A stretch of 64,000 nt of DNA, taken from Megamerina dolium (lineage: Eukaryota; Arthropoda; Insecta; Diptera; Megamerinidae). The notes beneath the pieces are model-generated. The model was not told the DNA's origin. It made no database searches and worked only from the letters and a program-made list of their open reading frames with translations. The translations under genes and the position numbers were made by a program. The first letter of the stretch is position 1; each line of letters opens with the position of its first letter. This document shows, piece after piece, positions 31,691 to 44,561 of this stretch. The stretch spans positions 20,547,437-20,611,436 of the forward strand of contig OY978530.1 of the NCBI GenBank assembly GCA_963854835.1, in the 5' to 3' direction.

Positions 31691-32456
31691 TAAAAACACA
31701 CGAATTTAAACAATTTGATTGAAACTCATATCTGATCAAATTCACTGATTTGGTTTATATGCTTTAATTGACACATTTTCCCACGTACATCCAGATTGCA
31801 AATGAGGTTACATCATAACAAGCACGCGTTACAAAAGTGTATTTCTCAAAGAGCGAATAACGGTCAAAAAAAGCTGAATTCCACGTAAGAACAATTATTA
31901 GATTGGACTGGTGAGTCACTGTATATGCGAACCATAAATAATTTCTCAATCGTTCAACTTACTTACTCTTGTATTCGTATACGTAAGATTGTCAAATGTT
32001 GCGCTATTATACGACAGGAAATATAACATACTAATCCTAATTCTGTATCTATACAAAGTATACGCTGTTAATACACTGGTTCCGCCTTTGTCAATCTCTT
32101 CATTCTCGCTCTTATGTGAAAAATAAAATACAACCTTAGGGCGACTCAATTGATTTTTTCTGATTAATTATATAAATTGTTATAATAGAATAAATCATTG
32201 CGTGTAATTGAGCGATATTACCATTAAATAACTAAAATAACTTAAATACTATTAAATTTTTCCAAGCTGAGTCCATACTTTGGTCAGTCTCTGTGACGTA
32301 TTATAGGAAGTTTACGTTTATATTAGTGCGCACAGTACACCCTTCTCACCCTAAAAGAAAATACACCATTAAAAAACGTACAGGTACGACGATCACATAT
32401 ACAAGTATACACACATACATCTTGCATCGTGTTTGTACAATTACATTGTCTTTACA
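31691..32456. other. no recognised gene
   Basis: AT-rich, only short chance frames on both strands, no element ends recognised before the TA preceding the mariner at 32459. Confidence 0.45.
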
Positions 32457-32458
32457 TA

Positions 32459-33332
32459 CAAGGTGCGACAATTATGTATTAAGACTCGAACCATATCTCA
32501 GCAACCAAAACGCCATGCGTTTTTAAGCTTTAACCTTCCTCCACTAACTGTAAAAATTTCATGGCATTTGGTTGCCACTTAATATTTATTGACATTCATT
32601 TTACAAAGTCATTCTAGAGACATGGTTGCAGCTGCAGAAAAGTATCTAAACTTCCCGAAAACAATTGTTACCGGTGATGAAACATGGTGTTTTCAATACG
32701 ATCCAGAAACCAAGCGTCAAAGTACGGAATGGAAATCAAAAAACTCACCACAACCCAAAAAAACACTAAAAGTTCCATCAAAAATCAAAATAATGCTCAT
32801 CACATTCTTCGATAGCAAAGGAATTATCCACAAAGAATTTGTTCCAACTGGTCAAATAGTTACTTCCGCATGTTACCTCGAAGTTTTGAAGCGTTTGATG
32901 TCCAGAATCAGTCGTGTTCGACCAGAATACCGCGATCCCAAAACTTGGTCTCTGTTGGACAATAATGCACCGAGTCACACAGCACTCATTGTTCGTCAAT
33001 TTTTGGGTCGGAATCAGGTATGTGTGTTGAATCACCCGCCGTATTCACCTGATTTGGCACCGTGCGACTTCTTTTTGTTCCCAAAACTGAAGTTGAAGTT
33101 GAAAGGATGCTTTTTGATGATATTCAGACCATACAACGGGCTTGGCCGAGGGCACTGGAGGCAATTCCGAAAAATGAGCTGAAACACGCGTTTGAATCAC
33201 TATTAAATCGATGTAACAAGTGTATTGAATCAGGAGCAGAATATTTCGAATAAATATACCGAAAAATTAGCAGATATCATGTTTAAATTGTGTTTTCTAG
33301 AGGCAGTCTTAATACATAATTGCCGCATCTTG
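32459..33332 (+). mobile_element. mariner element, truncated coding region, good TIRs
   Basis: Inverted ends of about 28 bp (left from 32459, AATTATGTATTAAGACT shared; right ends at 33332) differ at two positions, and both are flanked by TA (32457-32458 and 33333-33334). At 874 bp it lacks roughly the N-terminal third of a mariner transposase gene. It shares its family with the remnant at 15068-15566, so at least two deletion derivatives exist here and a full-length source should exist elsewhere. Confidence 0.88.
32589..33253 (+). pseudogene. mariner transposase fragment, frameshifted
   Basis: Catalytic-domain sequence of a mariner transposase with VTGDETW, LLDNNAPSHTA and YSPDLAPCDFF, the three aspartate motifs. 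An extra asparagine after the second aspartate makes the D-D spacing one residue longer than the usual 34. The DNA-binding domain is absent. The frame breaks near 33110 at a T-run and the C-terminus (NELKHAFESLLNRCNKCIES) continues in another frame to 33253, where copy 15068-15566 keeps the longer reading. No transposase activity expected. Confidence 0.8.
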
Positions 33333-33334
33333 TA

Positions 33335-33778
33335 CTCGAGTAACCTCAACACACGCTCTCATTTCAGTAAATAAGATAGAAGTTTGGGGATACTCATTTC
33401 TTTTTGCCGTTTACTACATAAATCGGTATGCTACTAAATGAATCATTGCGAATAATTGTGCGTAAATACATTTAAATACTTAAATATAAATTAATTACAA
33501 TGACATTCATTTTACGTTAATTATCATTGAGCCCTTTCGAGTTGGAACAAAACAATGCGTACTTATCGTATACGTTTTAATGCTAATGCCTGCTAATTTT
33601 CTACAGGCTTAACTTAAATAAAGACTATGTCATTGAGAAGAAACGGGCAGCCGATATACGATCAGCAAGTCGACTGTAATTCTTCTATCACCTCTTTTCT
33701 CTTACTGTAATTCTACGAATTACGCGCATTTAATATTTTTTCATCCGTTGTTCGTAGTGTTAAGATCTGTATTTTTTA
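33335..33778. other. unassigned; possible LTR/leader of BEL remnant 3
   Basis: Directly precedes a BEL gag start. A processing-type AATAAA-like run (TTAAATAAAGAC near 33615) fits an LTR, but no second copy of the sequence was found to confirm it. Confidence 0.3.
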
Positions 33779-34870
33779 CGATATATCATTATAATGGCGG
33801 ATATCAAACGTTTTAACGCTGCCGCTGAGGAAATAAACGAAACCGATACCTATTTCCAGTTAGTAGATACGGACACTCACAGAACATACGCCCTCGAAGT
33901 TCAAAAGAAGGAATTCGAGGCAATATGGAGTGATCTAAAATCGACCTATCAATCCATTATCTCTCAGGAAGTTGAAGGCGCTAAAATAGATCAGATCACG
34001 GCTAGGTATAAAGATTCTAAAATATCGTATGTTCGTTGCCTTGCCAATATCAACGCGCACCTTCACGATTTGACGGTTATCATATCGTCTCCTTTTGCTG
34101 AACTAGCTTCAGCTGAGAGACGCTCCACAATATTCTCTTCCCCCGATTCAACTTCCACCATGTGATACCGCTTGTTTTCCGAGACACTATGTGTCGTGGC
34201 CTAGTTTTCGTGATATGTTCACCTAGTTATACCGGAACAATGCCCGGTTATCACATATCGAAAAGTTATACCACCTACTCCAGAAAACTCGAAGAGAAGC
34301 TCACAATATCATAAAGTCAAATCCGTTCAGTAATGATAGCTTCCTTTTTGCGTGGCATAACCTTGAGGAGAGATACGAAAATAAGCGAATTTTCGTTAAT
34401 ATTCAGCCCTCTTCAGCCCTCTTCAACTAGTAGTTTTCAAGAAACTAGTGGAAACATAAAGCGCTTATAGCTAACAATTAACGACTGTATAACAAGTCTG
34501 CAATTACTAAATATCTTTACCAGCCATTGGGATGCAAATTTTGCCCACCTGTGCTCCACGAAATTTCCCGAGACCTCCCTGTGCCTGTGGAAGCAATCTA
34601 TTAAGAATAAGCGTGAGATCTCTACGTGGAGAAATTTTCATACCTTCCTAACCAACGATTTCAAACTCTTGAATCGGTTCTAAGTATTCAAAGTGGTTTT
34701 CTGCAGCTCAGCCAACTACAGAATCAGCAACACGGTGGATTTGATCCTTCTAGGAGTTCAAATATACCTACGGTAAATCCACAGCCAACAAGGAAGCAGA
34801 AGCCGCAGACGGCAAAAAAAAAAACACTTGGAGAAGGTCAACCCTGCGGAAACTAGCTGATGTTAACATC
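33779..34870 (+). pseudogene. BEL/Pao gag remnant (BEL 3)
   Basis: A gag start at 33794 gives 123 codons (MADIKRFNAAAEEINETDTY, coiled-coil-like and charged) up to a frameshift. The next frame gives LPPCDT, SWPSFRDMFT and NLEERYENKR, matching the DUF1759-like gag core of BEL elements (compare YEEWTSFRDMFT and ARFENKR in the BEL at 58183). A further piece HLCSTKFPETSLCLWKQSI fits the following gag segment. RT and later parts are absent; the sequence meets a minus-strand LINE near 34900. Confidence 0.7.
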
Positions 34871-35250
34871 ACATGGGATGGCGCTAGAACAACAGCCCAG
34901 CATGGTGTGCGATGGAGAAGCCTTGTGGAGGACCTATGCACCAATTAGGAGTGATAAAGGAGAAAAAAATCCACAGAAGAGTGGAAGAGAAGTGGAAATT
35001 ACCCGTTATGCAGAAAACTACATCATTTGCGAACTTGTCCTGATGTCTCATCGTCGTCCATACAGAATCTGCATATTTCGCTGTCTTTTAATTTCAGATG
35101 TGTTTTATGTTTGTTTAGTAGACAGTGTTTACTGATTCTACCTGTCATAAGTTGCAGTTCTACTTTACTCAAACGCATAAGGTATTTTGAGTTTTTCAAC
35201 GAGTAATGCGGAAAGAAAAACTAAAATGCCTCGGATAAGGACTACCGCTT

Positions 35251-37482
35251 TTGTTGATGACCCCCGCAAACGAAAAAAGGACAATGATTTACGGATATGC
35301 ACCTGGAATGTCACAGTTCACGCCTGTGAACGAACGGCTGGCCACAATCCGCATCAAGGCAAAATTTTTCAACATCAGCCTTATATGTGCCCACGCTCCG
35401 ACGGATGAGAAGGACAATGTGACCAAGGAGAGCTTCTTTCAGCGCCTCGAAGAAGCTTATGACCGCTGCCCCCGCCACGATATCAAAATCGTGCTTGGCG
35501 ACTTTAATGCCAGGGTGGGCAAGGAAGGTACCTTTGGTCCAACTGTCGGAAAATTCAGCCTCCACCAGAACACCTCCGATAACGGAATGAGGCTGATCGA
35601 CTTCGCCGCAGCACGAAACATGGTAATTGGTGGTACCAGATTCCAGCATCTCGACATCCACAAAGCGACATGGCTGTCTCCAGATCATCGTACAAGAAAC
35701 CAAATTGATCATGTGGTGATTGACGGAAGGCATGCTTCCAGTGTGATGGACGTGAAATCGATCCGTGGTGCCAACATCGACTCGGATCACTACCTTGTTG
35801 CAGCTAAGGTGCGCACACGCTTATGTGTCGCAAATAACAAGAGAAGTCCCACACAGAGAAAGCTCGACGTCAGTAAGCTGCGATCACCAGAGACAGCAGA
35901 TGCATTTTCCACTCGACTATCGGATCTGCTTATGCAGAACACTCCCCAACTTGATGATACATGCGCACGGTGGACACATATATCCCACTCCATGACTACT
36001 GCTGCCGAGGAGGTAATCGGTTACTACCGGCCTCTGAGGAATGAGTGGTATGATCAGGAGTGTCGCGACGCTACCGCAGAGAAAGACGCCGCCTACAGAA
36101 GAACCCTGCGTGCAGGCGCAACGCGAGCTGTTAAGGAGCGGTATAGAGAGAAAAGGAGTGCAGAGAGACGTCTTTTCAGGCGCAAGAAGAGGGAGTTGGA
36201 AAGACGTGAGTGTGAGGAGATAGAGATGTGTACCGACAAGAATGAGACTCGAAAATTCTTCGAAAAGATCAAGCGCCTAAGTGGAGGTTTAAATCCCGGA
36301 GCCTCTTCTTGTCGTGATGGAAATGGGAATCTGGTTACAGATGTCCAGAGTGTACTGAGCCTATGGAGGGAACACTTCTCCACGTTACTGAATGGCGATG
36401 CTACGAACAATTCCGCCAGTGGAGGAGATTGCCCGATAACCCCAATTACAGATGATGGTGTTGATGTTCCACCACCCGACTATGACGAGGTTGAAACGGC
36501 CATTTTAAGGCTGAAGAACAACAAAGCTGCAGGTGCTGATGGCCTGCCTGCCGAGTTGTTTAAGACCGGAGGCGATGAGCTGCTCACCCGCATGCACCAG
36601 CTTATAAGCAGAATATGGTCGGATGAAAGCATGCCTGATGATTGGAGGCTCAGTGTTCTCTGTCCTGTACATAAAAAAGGAGACCCCACAATTTGCGCCA
36701 ACTACCGTGGAATAAGTCTCCTGAGCATCGCATACAAGGTTCTATCGAGCGTACTGTGTGAAAGGTTGAAGCCTATGCTCAGCAACCTGATTGGACCTTA
36801 TCAGTGTGGCTTCAGACCTGGTAAATCCACCATCGACCAGATTTTCACACTGCGCCAAATCCTGGAGAAGACCCAAGAAAAACAGATCGACACACACCAC
36901 CTATTTGTTGATTATAAAGCCGCTTTCGACAGTCCGGTAAGGGATTACCTCTACGCAACAATGTCTGAGTTCGGTATTCCTGCAAAGCTCATTCGACTTT
37001 GTAGAATGACACTGCATAACTCTCGTTGTGCAGTGAAAATTGGGAAGGACCTCTCCGCACCGTTTAATACCGAACGGGGTTTCAGACAAGGTGATTCGTT
37101 ATCGTGCGACTTCTTCAATCTTATTATGGAGAAAATAATACGAGCTGCTGATCTACGACATAATGGCACTATCTTCAACAAAAGTGTCATGCTGTTAGCG
37201 TATGCCGACGATATTGACATAATCGGCATGAACACGCGAGCAGTCAGTGCAGCATTCTCAGAGTTGGAAAGAGAGTCGCGTCGGATGGGTCTCACGGTAA
37301 ACGAGGGCAAGACGAAGTATCTAGTGTCAACAAACAAAGAGTCCCGGCATCTTGGACAGCACGTCACTGTTGACAACTACGCTTTTGAAGTAGTAAGGGA
37401 CTTTGTCTATCTTGGAACCAGCATTAACAGCAGTAATGACGTCAGCTTGGAGATCATACGTAGGATAACTAACACCTGTTAG
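35251..37482 (+). pseudogene. RTE ORF: endonuclease (partial) and reverse transcriptase, 743 codons
   Basis: Protein that nicks DNA and reverse-transcribes RTE RNA. Endonuclease motifs: GDFNARVG with D84 and N86, and SDHYLV at 178-183. The N-terminal motif containing the catalytic asparagine and glutamate (RICTWNV onward) is out of frame at 35293-35320 and cut by the internal deletion, so nicking is probably lost. RT: NKAAGADGLPAELFKTGGD, FRPGKSTIDQIFTLRQILEK, and intact catalytic YADD at 651-654. The frame ends at 37482 after a small rearrangement (ACTAACACCTGTTAGTTAC) compared with copy A, and the thumb continues in a second frame. Confidence 0.85.
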
Positions 37483-37504
37483 TTACTTTGGGCTGAGTAA
37501 GCAA

Positions 37505-37978
37505 TTGAAAAGTCGAGCCCTCTCTCGAAGAACGAAAACTACACTCTACAAGTCTCTCATCATGCCTGTCCTAACATATGGCGCTGAAGCCTGGACAATT
37601 TCCATCTCGGATGAGCGAATGCTTGGGGTTTTCGAGAGAAAGGTCCTACGCAAGATCTTTGGACCTATTTGCGTTGGTGGCGAATACCGAATAAGGTACA
37701 ACCATGAGCTGTACGAGCTATATGCCGATATTGACATAGTAAAGCGCATCAAAATCCAGCGGCTGCGCTGGCTAGGTCATGTCGAGCGAATGGAAGAACA
37801 CGCTCCAGCTAAGAAGGTGTTATATTCGGAACCCGCTGGAGGACGACGCAGAAGAGGAAGGCCAAACCTCCGGTGGAAAGACCAAGTACTGGAGAACCTG
37901 ACGGCGCTTGGAATTTCTAACTGGCGCCAGCTAGCGAAGAACAGAGATGGCTGGCGAAGCATGTTGTTTTCGGCCTAA
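37505..37978 (+). pseudogene. RTE ORF C-terminal part, frameshifted
   Basis: 157 codons continuing the RTE polyprotein: SRRTKTTLYKSLIMPVLTYG, VLRKIFGPIC, and HVERMEEHAPAKKV with GRRRRGRPNLRWKDQV, the thumb and C-terminal segment shared by RTE elements. Matches copy A at 8182-7700. Stop at 37976-37978, about 25 bp before the tetranucleotide tail. Confidence 0.82.
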
Positions 37979-40900
37979 ATCGATATTCGGTTGTTATGGC
38001 CACATAAGTAAGTAAGTAATGCGGAAAGAAAGCTTTAATGCATTCTATACCAATAGTTTTTGACCACCTTGCGTTAGCTTTGGTCATATATTCTTGTTTG
38101 ATGTATTTTTGTAGTGAGCTTTGCTGATTCCCAGGATAGGTTCGGGTCCAAATGGTTGCTTTTCAGATCCCTCTCTTGCCAATCTGTCTGCATTCTCATT
38201 ACCATCGTAGCCACAGTGTGCTGGAATCCAGTGTACTATCACTTGATTCCCGACTGGTAGTTGTTGGAGAAGACTATCTGTGTCCCAACCTAACCTAGAA
38301 TTAAATGTTGACGAATGCAAGGCTTTTATTGCAGCCTGACTGTTCGACATTACAATGATTCTTTTCCTATAAGGACGAAGGTTAATAATTTCCCTGGTAC
38401 ATTGATTAAAAGCAAAGACCTCCAAAGACGGTGACCATTTGCATGCGGATCCTGTGGTATGAAACCGATATACATCAGTCTGTGTATACTAATAATCGCA
38501 TTCATTTGTACGGTTAAATCCAGTGGCAGCATACCCAAAATTACATTGAGGGCTGCCGTTGGAGTCATGCGAAGACAACCAGTGATGCAGGAGTTAATAA
38601 TTTTTTGTAATTATTCCAGTCTATTCGCCACACCACACTTTTGCTACATAGGTGATGGTAGGAAGAATAACCAGGGTATAGATTTTTTGAAGCCCTATCG
38701 ACTTCATTCCCCAGTTTTTGCCACAGATTCGTTTACAGATCCGGAGAGCGTTACCCGCCTTCTGAATAATACGTTTTATATGAGGTTTCCAGTTGAATAT
38801 GCTATGTCTAGAGTTACCCCAAGATATTTGGCTTCTTTTGCGAAGCCTATTTCTTTGCCAAAGACCTTGCCTTATCAGGGTTTACTGATAATCCCTGATT
38901 GCATTTTGTTGTAGGTCAGAGACGGTCTGTCCGTCTTTGCCTCTAACCGCAATAACTAAGTCATCAGCATTAATTAACGGATTAATCCGTTTATGAGCAT
39001 GGACCAGGAGACAATACGTCTCCTTGAGGACACCCCTGAAATGTCCTAGCCAGTATCCTGATACCATTTAAGTCAGATTCTATTAGCCTACTTCTAAGCA
39101 TCATGGAAATCTATCTTTTAAGCACATTTGGCACTTGAAATACTTCTAAAGCTGAACCTATAGCTTCATAGGTGGTGTTGTTAAAAGCTCCTTCTATGTC
39201 AAGGTAACCTACCAAACAGATTTCCTTCCCATCGAGGAATCCCTCAATTTTGCTGACCAGGGCAGATAGGGCTGTTTCTGTAGATCTACCTTTCCGGTAA
39301 GCATGTTGGTATATTCTTAAAGGATTTCCTCTCTGAGATATCTTTCAACAACCTATTCCATATTCTTAAGTATACACGACATCAGGCTTATTGGCCTGAA
39401 GGTTTTTGAGTCTTTTTTATTTGGTTTTCCGTCTTTGGGGAGGCAGACAACATTCACTATCCTCCAGGCCTCCGAAATATAACCAAAAGCCAAACTGCAT
39501 GCGTATGATTTCGATAGGGTGGGCGACAAGCTGTCCAGTTCTCTCTGCAAAAGTTCCGGGAAGAGTTTATCTTTTCCCGCCGCCTTATACGGGGAGAACG
39601 TTCCTATTATCCATTATATAATTGAGCGTTTACAGATAATTTCCATTCTCCCCAATTGGGGCAGTAGGACTGCCAAATATTGTAATTGTTTTAGTTGGGG
39701 TCATTGTCTATTATTTCTGACCCCAGAGAATGAGCTTTAGTGAGTAGGGTTAAATTATCTTGCGCACTGTTTGTGGTTAACATCCTTTCGTCAGTCAAAG
39801 ATCCAATCGTAAGAGGTTTATTGATTGAAAGAATTTTCTGTAGCCTACAGCTTGAGTTCGCATCGTTTACGTCTTCGTAAAAGTGTTTGAAGGATTTTCT
39901 CTTGCTTTTTTTATTTCGCTATTGTATTTGGTGAGAGTCTCAGAGTTGGTCTGCCAGTCGCTGTTCCACTTGGCTTTATTAAATAGCTTCTTTTGTAGCA
40001 TGCTAAGATGACTGTTCCACCATTGTGTCTGTCTTTTAAAGGTCTTTGTCTTTACGGGACAGTTGTCGTCATAGGCGTTTGTTATGATCTCTTGCAGTTT
40101 CCGAAAGATCCCTTCTAGTTTATCTATTGTGTCAACTCTATTTATAGGTTGTATATTGATATCGTGTCTTAACTGTTCTGTCTGGTCTGTCTTTTTGGCC
40201 TAAAGGTCACGGTAGTCAGTACTTTGTCACCTAACCTAAACCTTATTTGTCTATGGTCAGAACAAGAGGGTTTTTCGGATACTCGCCAGTTGCTGACAAG
40301 TGATTTCGGTAGAGAAGTGGTTAGTGTGAGGTCTAGCACCTCCTTCCTAGTTTTAGTAATGAATGTTGGCTCTTTCCGTCATTACAAATACTTAAGTCTA
40401 GTGAGAGTATATAATTAAATAGTGACTCACCTCTAACGTTGGTGTCCGTGCTTCCCCAGGACCAGCTCTATACAATGCTGTCTTGCATAGGCTATCAGCA
40501 TCTCTGCTATATCCGTGGGATATTCATGTACATCTCCAGGGAAATATGCTGATACTATTATCAATTCTCTTGAATTGCAGGTCATCTTGGCCGCGCACAG
40601 CTCAGGCGTAACAAAATCTGTTTACGGGAAGAAAGAAATAACATTAAATACAATACAAGATTTAGGTCAATCAGTAGACTGACACCACAGCACATTACCT
40701 GACTGCGAAAGACCCAGAAATTAATTTTAGGTGCTGGTCCATGGTTCCTGCACCAGTGCTATGCTAGGACCTTAGCACAGCACTGGTGGTCCTAACTAGG
40801 ACAGCTGATGCTATCTGCGCCCTATGGAGATTGACAATCTCCATACGCTTGCCACCTTCACCCCTTGTCTGCACCCGTACATTGCTATTCAGGGTTACAG

Positions 40901-41985
40901 ACTTATCCGAAATACTCAATGGTTTGGACGGATTTTCCTTTCCAAACTGTTGAGTTTTCCGGACGGGCTTAGTTGAGCCAAATTTTCAAGGTTTAATTGC
41001 TGTTGTAGTTGACTGTACTCCGGCCTGTTCGTACCTTAAGGGCTGCCTGTTGACTAGTAGATGGTCTTTCGTCATCCACTCTAATGTGAGCCGCCGTTGT
41101 CTCAGTTTCACTTTCCCCGGTCACCGACTGCTTTGCAACATGCTCACGCCTGATCCTGAACTGAATCCGTCCCAGCCCAAAGTAGGGAAAGTCGTTCAGC
41201 TCAGAGAGCAGGCGGGCCGAGGCACTGTCGATGGCCAGCGGCAGCGCTGATCCCTGTGCCATAGCAGTCATGTTCATTACTTTCCAGTTGCCTGTCGGTA
41301 ATGAATGGTTCTACATACGAAGCATCTTCAGGATTTCATCTGCCAGTAGGGAGCAGCCTGGGAAGAAAACTGAGCCAATATTGGGTTTGGGAATATCAAT
41401 TTCCTCCACCAGCTTCAGTTTCTTATTCCCCGGCTGAATTTTTGGCGTAACCTCCCTCAGCCAGTTCCTTGATACCTCATCGGCACAGTTCTCAATTATC
41501 CATTCCGGTTTGAAGGAGCAGCCTTGGAAACAGATTTGATGACCATCAATGGGGAGCTTACGTGGCTCCTCCTTGACAGCCCTCTCAGTGTCTCTCTGCT
41601 CATACAAATTGAGATGGTCGGTCGGGTATCCTTCCAAGAAAATACCCACTTTGATTGCGGCAGTAGTTGCATCATAGTATAGACCTTTCTTCATCTATTT
41701 ATGAGCTGGTTGTGCCATCTCCATATTTCCACTGCTGCCGTCTCTCTTTTCGATGTCCCCTAGGACAACTTTAAGAGCCACATCGTACGGCTTACCATCC
41801 GCTATCAGCTTCCGAAGCCTCTTATTTTGAGAAGTGTTACCCGTTTCTGTAGATGGTGCCCCCTCGACCGTCCGAGTGGACACCGTAGCTATACTTAAAA
41901 CCGAACAATCATTGTCCGTATGGCCTTGCGACGGTTGGGTCCTCTAACCGTCCTTGGCTTGGTTTTCAGCGTCACGCTGAATATT

Positions 41986-44561
41986 GATGTCGGTCTATCT
42001 GATGTCGGCTCCATCCGAAGCTAATTTACTTCTCTCCACCTGTTTCAATCGATGTTACGCCAAACAATGCTATCCAGACCACTGGAACGCCAACGGCTTA
42101 AGCCAGCACCGTTTGGAGATAATTCAACTCCTTGGATCCAACCAGATCGACATAATGATAATATCTGAGACCACATTACAAATTGCACACCACAAATCAT
42201 CCTCATGGTAGGCGCGCGGAGGAACTGTCATATTGATAAAAAGCAGAATAAAACATCATGTTCTCGAAGATGTCAGTAGAGTCTACTTGCAAGCAACATC
42301 TATATGTCTGGAAGAATACATCTCTAAGCTAGTAATATCTGCGATATACTGTCCCCCAAGATACAGTATTACCGAACAGCAATATAAAGAATTTTTCTCA
42401 ACTCTTGGTAGCAAATTCTTGGTTGCTGGCGCTTTCAACGCCAAACACTCACTGGGGTTCCCGCTTAATAACTCCAAAATGCAGAAGACTATGTTCAATC
42501 ATCACTAACCACGGCTACGATGTTATCTCAAATGGTCAACCGACTTATTGGCTGACGGACAAGAGGAAGATACCCGATCTCATAGACTTTGGAGTCGCCA
42601 AAGGTTTGCAGATGGAAAATATCTCCACAGAGTGTAATCTATAAAATCATCAAGACCCCAAAACAACTGTGTTAGAAAGAAAATAGACTGGTTGAAATTC
42701 AAGAAATATGTAAATTCCCATCTTCTTCTAAGTACTGTATTAAAAATTGACACGATGTAGACTCAATACTCGAAAAATTCAACCAGTTGTTTTCATTAGC
42801 TCTCAGCTCAGCCACCTGCACAAGGGTGTACAAGCAATCAAACTATAGCCCACACACACCAGTCGGCATTGAATTGCTAGTAATATAGAAAAGAAGACTC
42901 AGAAGGCAAAGGCAAGAATTCAGATCACTGCACTCGAAAGTTATTCCAAGCCCGAAAAAATAAAAAAAACAAAGAATTGGACGATCACATAGCCAATTAA
43001 CACCTGGTGAAGCGTCAGATACTCTTTGTGGAAATCAGCAAAAAACTCAAATTGGCCACAAATCACTGATTCCCCCATCCGTTTGAGTAACGGTAATTGG
43101 GCTAGAAGCAACTGTGAGAAAGGTTTGGCTTTTGCAGACCTCCTAAAAGGTATGTTTAACATTTACACAAAATCCACCCTCTTCACAGTCCTCATTACCA
43201 AAATTAACTTCTCAACCTTGCTTAATAATGCTCAAAATTAAAAAAAGGACATATTCAAAGCAATTTATACAGATTTAAACCCAAAAAAATCACCTGGTCC
43301 AGATAAAATTACGGTTAAAATTATAAAAGAGCTACCTCCGGCTTCAGTAATTCATCTCAGTAATGCAACTTCAAAAATTATTTGGATGGCAAAACCAGGA
43401 AAAGACCCTACAAAAATGCATCGTACAGACCTATCAGCCTCCTGCCTCTACTCTCTAAAGTATTCGAAAAGCTACTTGTCATGAATATAACTCCATTTAT
43501 TAATCTCAACCAACTGATTCCTCAACATCAGTTTGGATTTTGGAAACAACACGGCACAATAGAGCAAGTCCACCGCATTGTAACTCTGATAAGGAACACT
43601 TTTGAAGAAAAAAAGTATTCCTCAGCTGTCTTTCTTGATATTACTCAAGCTTTCGATAAAGTATGGCACGATGGCCTTATTTACAATCTCAAACTATTAC
43701 TGCCTGCAAATGTCTCCTCATTGCTTACTAGCTATCTCACAAAAAGACAATTTCTCGTACATCACAAGGATTACATAACAAATCCATTGGATATTCACGC
43801 TGGTGTTCCTCAAGGAAGCGTTTTGGGCTCCTTACTGTATCTCCTATACACTTCAAATATGCCCAACAATAACTATATGTACATTCATATCGAGCTTTGC
43901 TGATGATACGGCAATATTGTGCTCTCGCTCTAATCCCTGGTTAGCAAAATGGCACATAAAATTCAATGAATCAAAGAGCGTACACGTAACCTTCACACTA
44001 AGGCTAGATACATGTCTCTCACTTAAAATAAATAGCCAATCAGTTCCACAATGTTCCTCAACAAAGTACTTGGGTACTCACCTCGACAGAAGGCTGACCT
44101 GGAACAATCACATAGAGGCAAAGAAAACTCAAATCAAGCTTAAAATTAATCAGTTATGGTGGCTGTTACACAAAAGGTGAAGTTGAATCTCGAATACAAA
44201 GTGCTATTATATAATGCAATCCTGAAGCCAATCTGGTCTTATGGTATTCAGTTATGAGGCACCGCATCTTCCTCAAATATCGAAAAATTGCAGCGAATAC
44301 AATCGAAGTGTCTGTGAATTATTCAAAAATTACACAACCATCCCAATCCTCTTGGTAGGTGAGCACGGGGCATCGGCGATTAAAAAGAAACGATACACTG
44401 AATATGCTGTGATATTGCTAAACCTCGCGACTCAACAAATTGTGATGGAACATAGGGAATATCACATAATTTTAGTTAGTTTGTAAGATTTGAATACTTA
44501 TTGTGAGTTTCTAATTATATTAGAAATATTCAATAAATTTTTAGTATTTAAAAAAAAAAAA
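41986..44561 (+). pseudogene. Jockey-clade LINE, broken, with poly(A) tail
   Basis: Plus-strand non-LTR element. Endonuclease begins NANGLSQHRLEIIQLL near 42089, continuing with IIYC-type core (VISAIYCPPRYS) and a damaged catalytic block (VAGAFNAKHSLGF where GDFNAKH is expected). RT covers 43300-44180: SYRPISLLPLLSKVFEKLL, QFGFWKQHGTIEQVHR, AGVPQGSVLGSLLYLLYT, and catalytic FADD in a second frame (SFADDTAIL). A tail piece YGIQL...SSNIEKLQRIQSK follows. There is no RNase H, as usual for Jockey. It ends in a run of A at 44551-44561. Several stops and frameshifts make it inactive. Confidence 0.8.

Larger units (their letters stand above)
35219..38014 (+). mobile_element. RTE LINE copy C, nested, 17-bp target duplication
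   Basis: A 2.8-kb plus-strand insertion into the minus-strand LOA-like LINE. It is flanked by AGTAATGCGGAAAGAAA at 35202-35218 and 38015-38031, partly shared with the AGTA tail repeat. The tail (AAGT)n at 38005-38018 follows the conserved 3' end GGTTGTTATGGCCACATAAG, also found in copy A. The 5' end is truncated relative to copy A, and about 170 bp of the endonuclease N-terminus is deleted internally near 35310. It is the best-preserved RTE copy in the window. Confidence 0.9.
34960..41985 (-). pseudogene. LOA-like LINE (second family), broken, split by RTE copy C
   Basis: Minus-strand element. ORF1 is at 41883-40993 in three frames, with the DUF4780-type end (NIGSVFFPGCSLLADEILKM, then FPYFGLGRIQFRIRRE). 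Endonuclease pieces lie at 40620-39800 (LIIVSAYFPGDVHEYP). RT start is at 39550-39353 (CLPKDGKPNKKDSKTFRPIS), RT remainder at 39330-38570. RNase H is at 38425-38084 (IVMSNSQAAIKAL, VHWIPAHCGYDGNENADRLA). After RTE copy C the C-terminal zinc-knuckle region continues at 35170-35020 (SEICRFCMDDDET). Many stops. It is a different family from the intact LINE at 8236-12489, judging by the weakly similar sequence. Confidence 0.75.
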
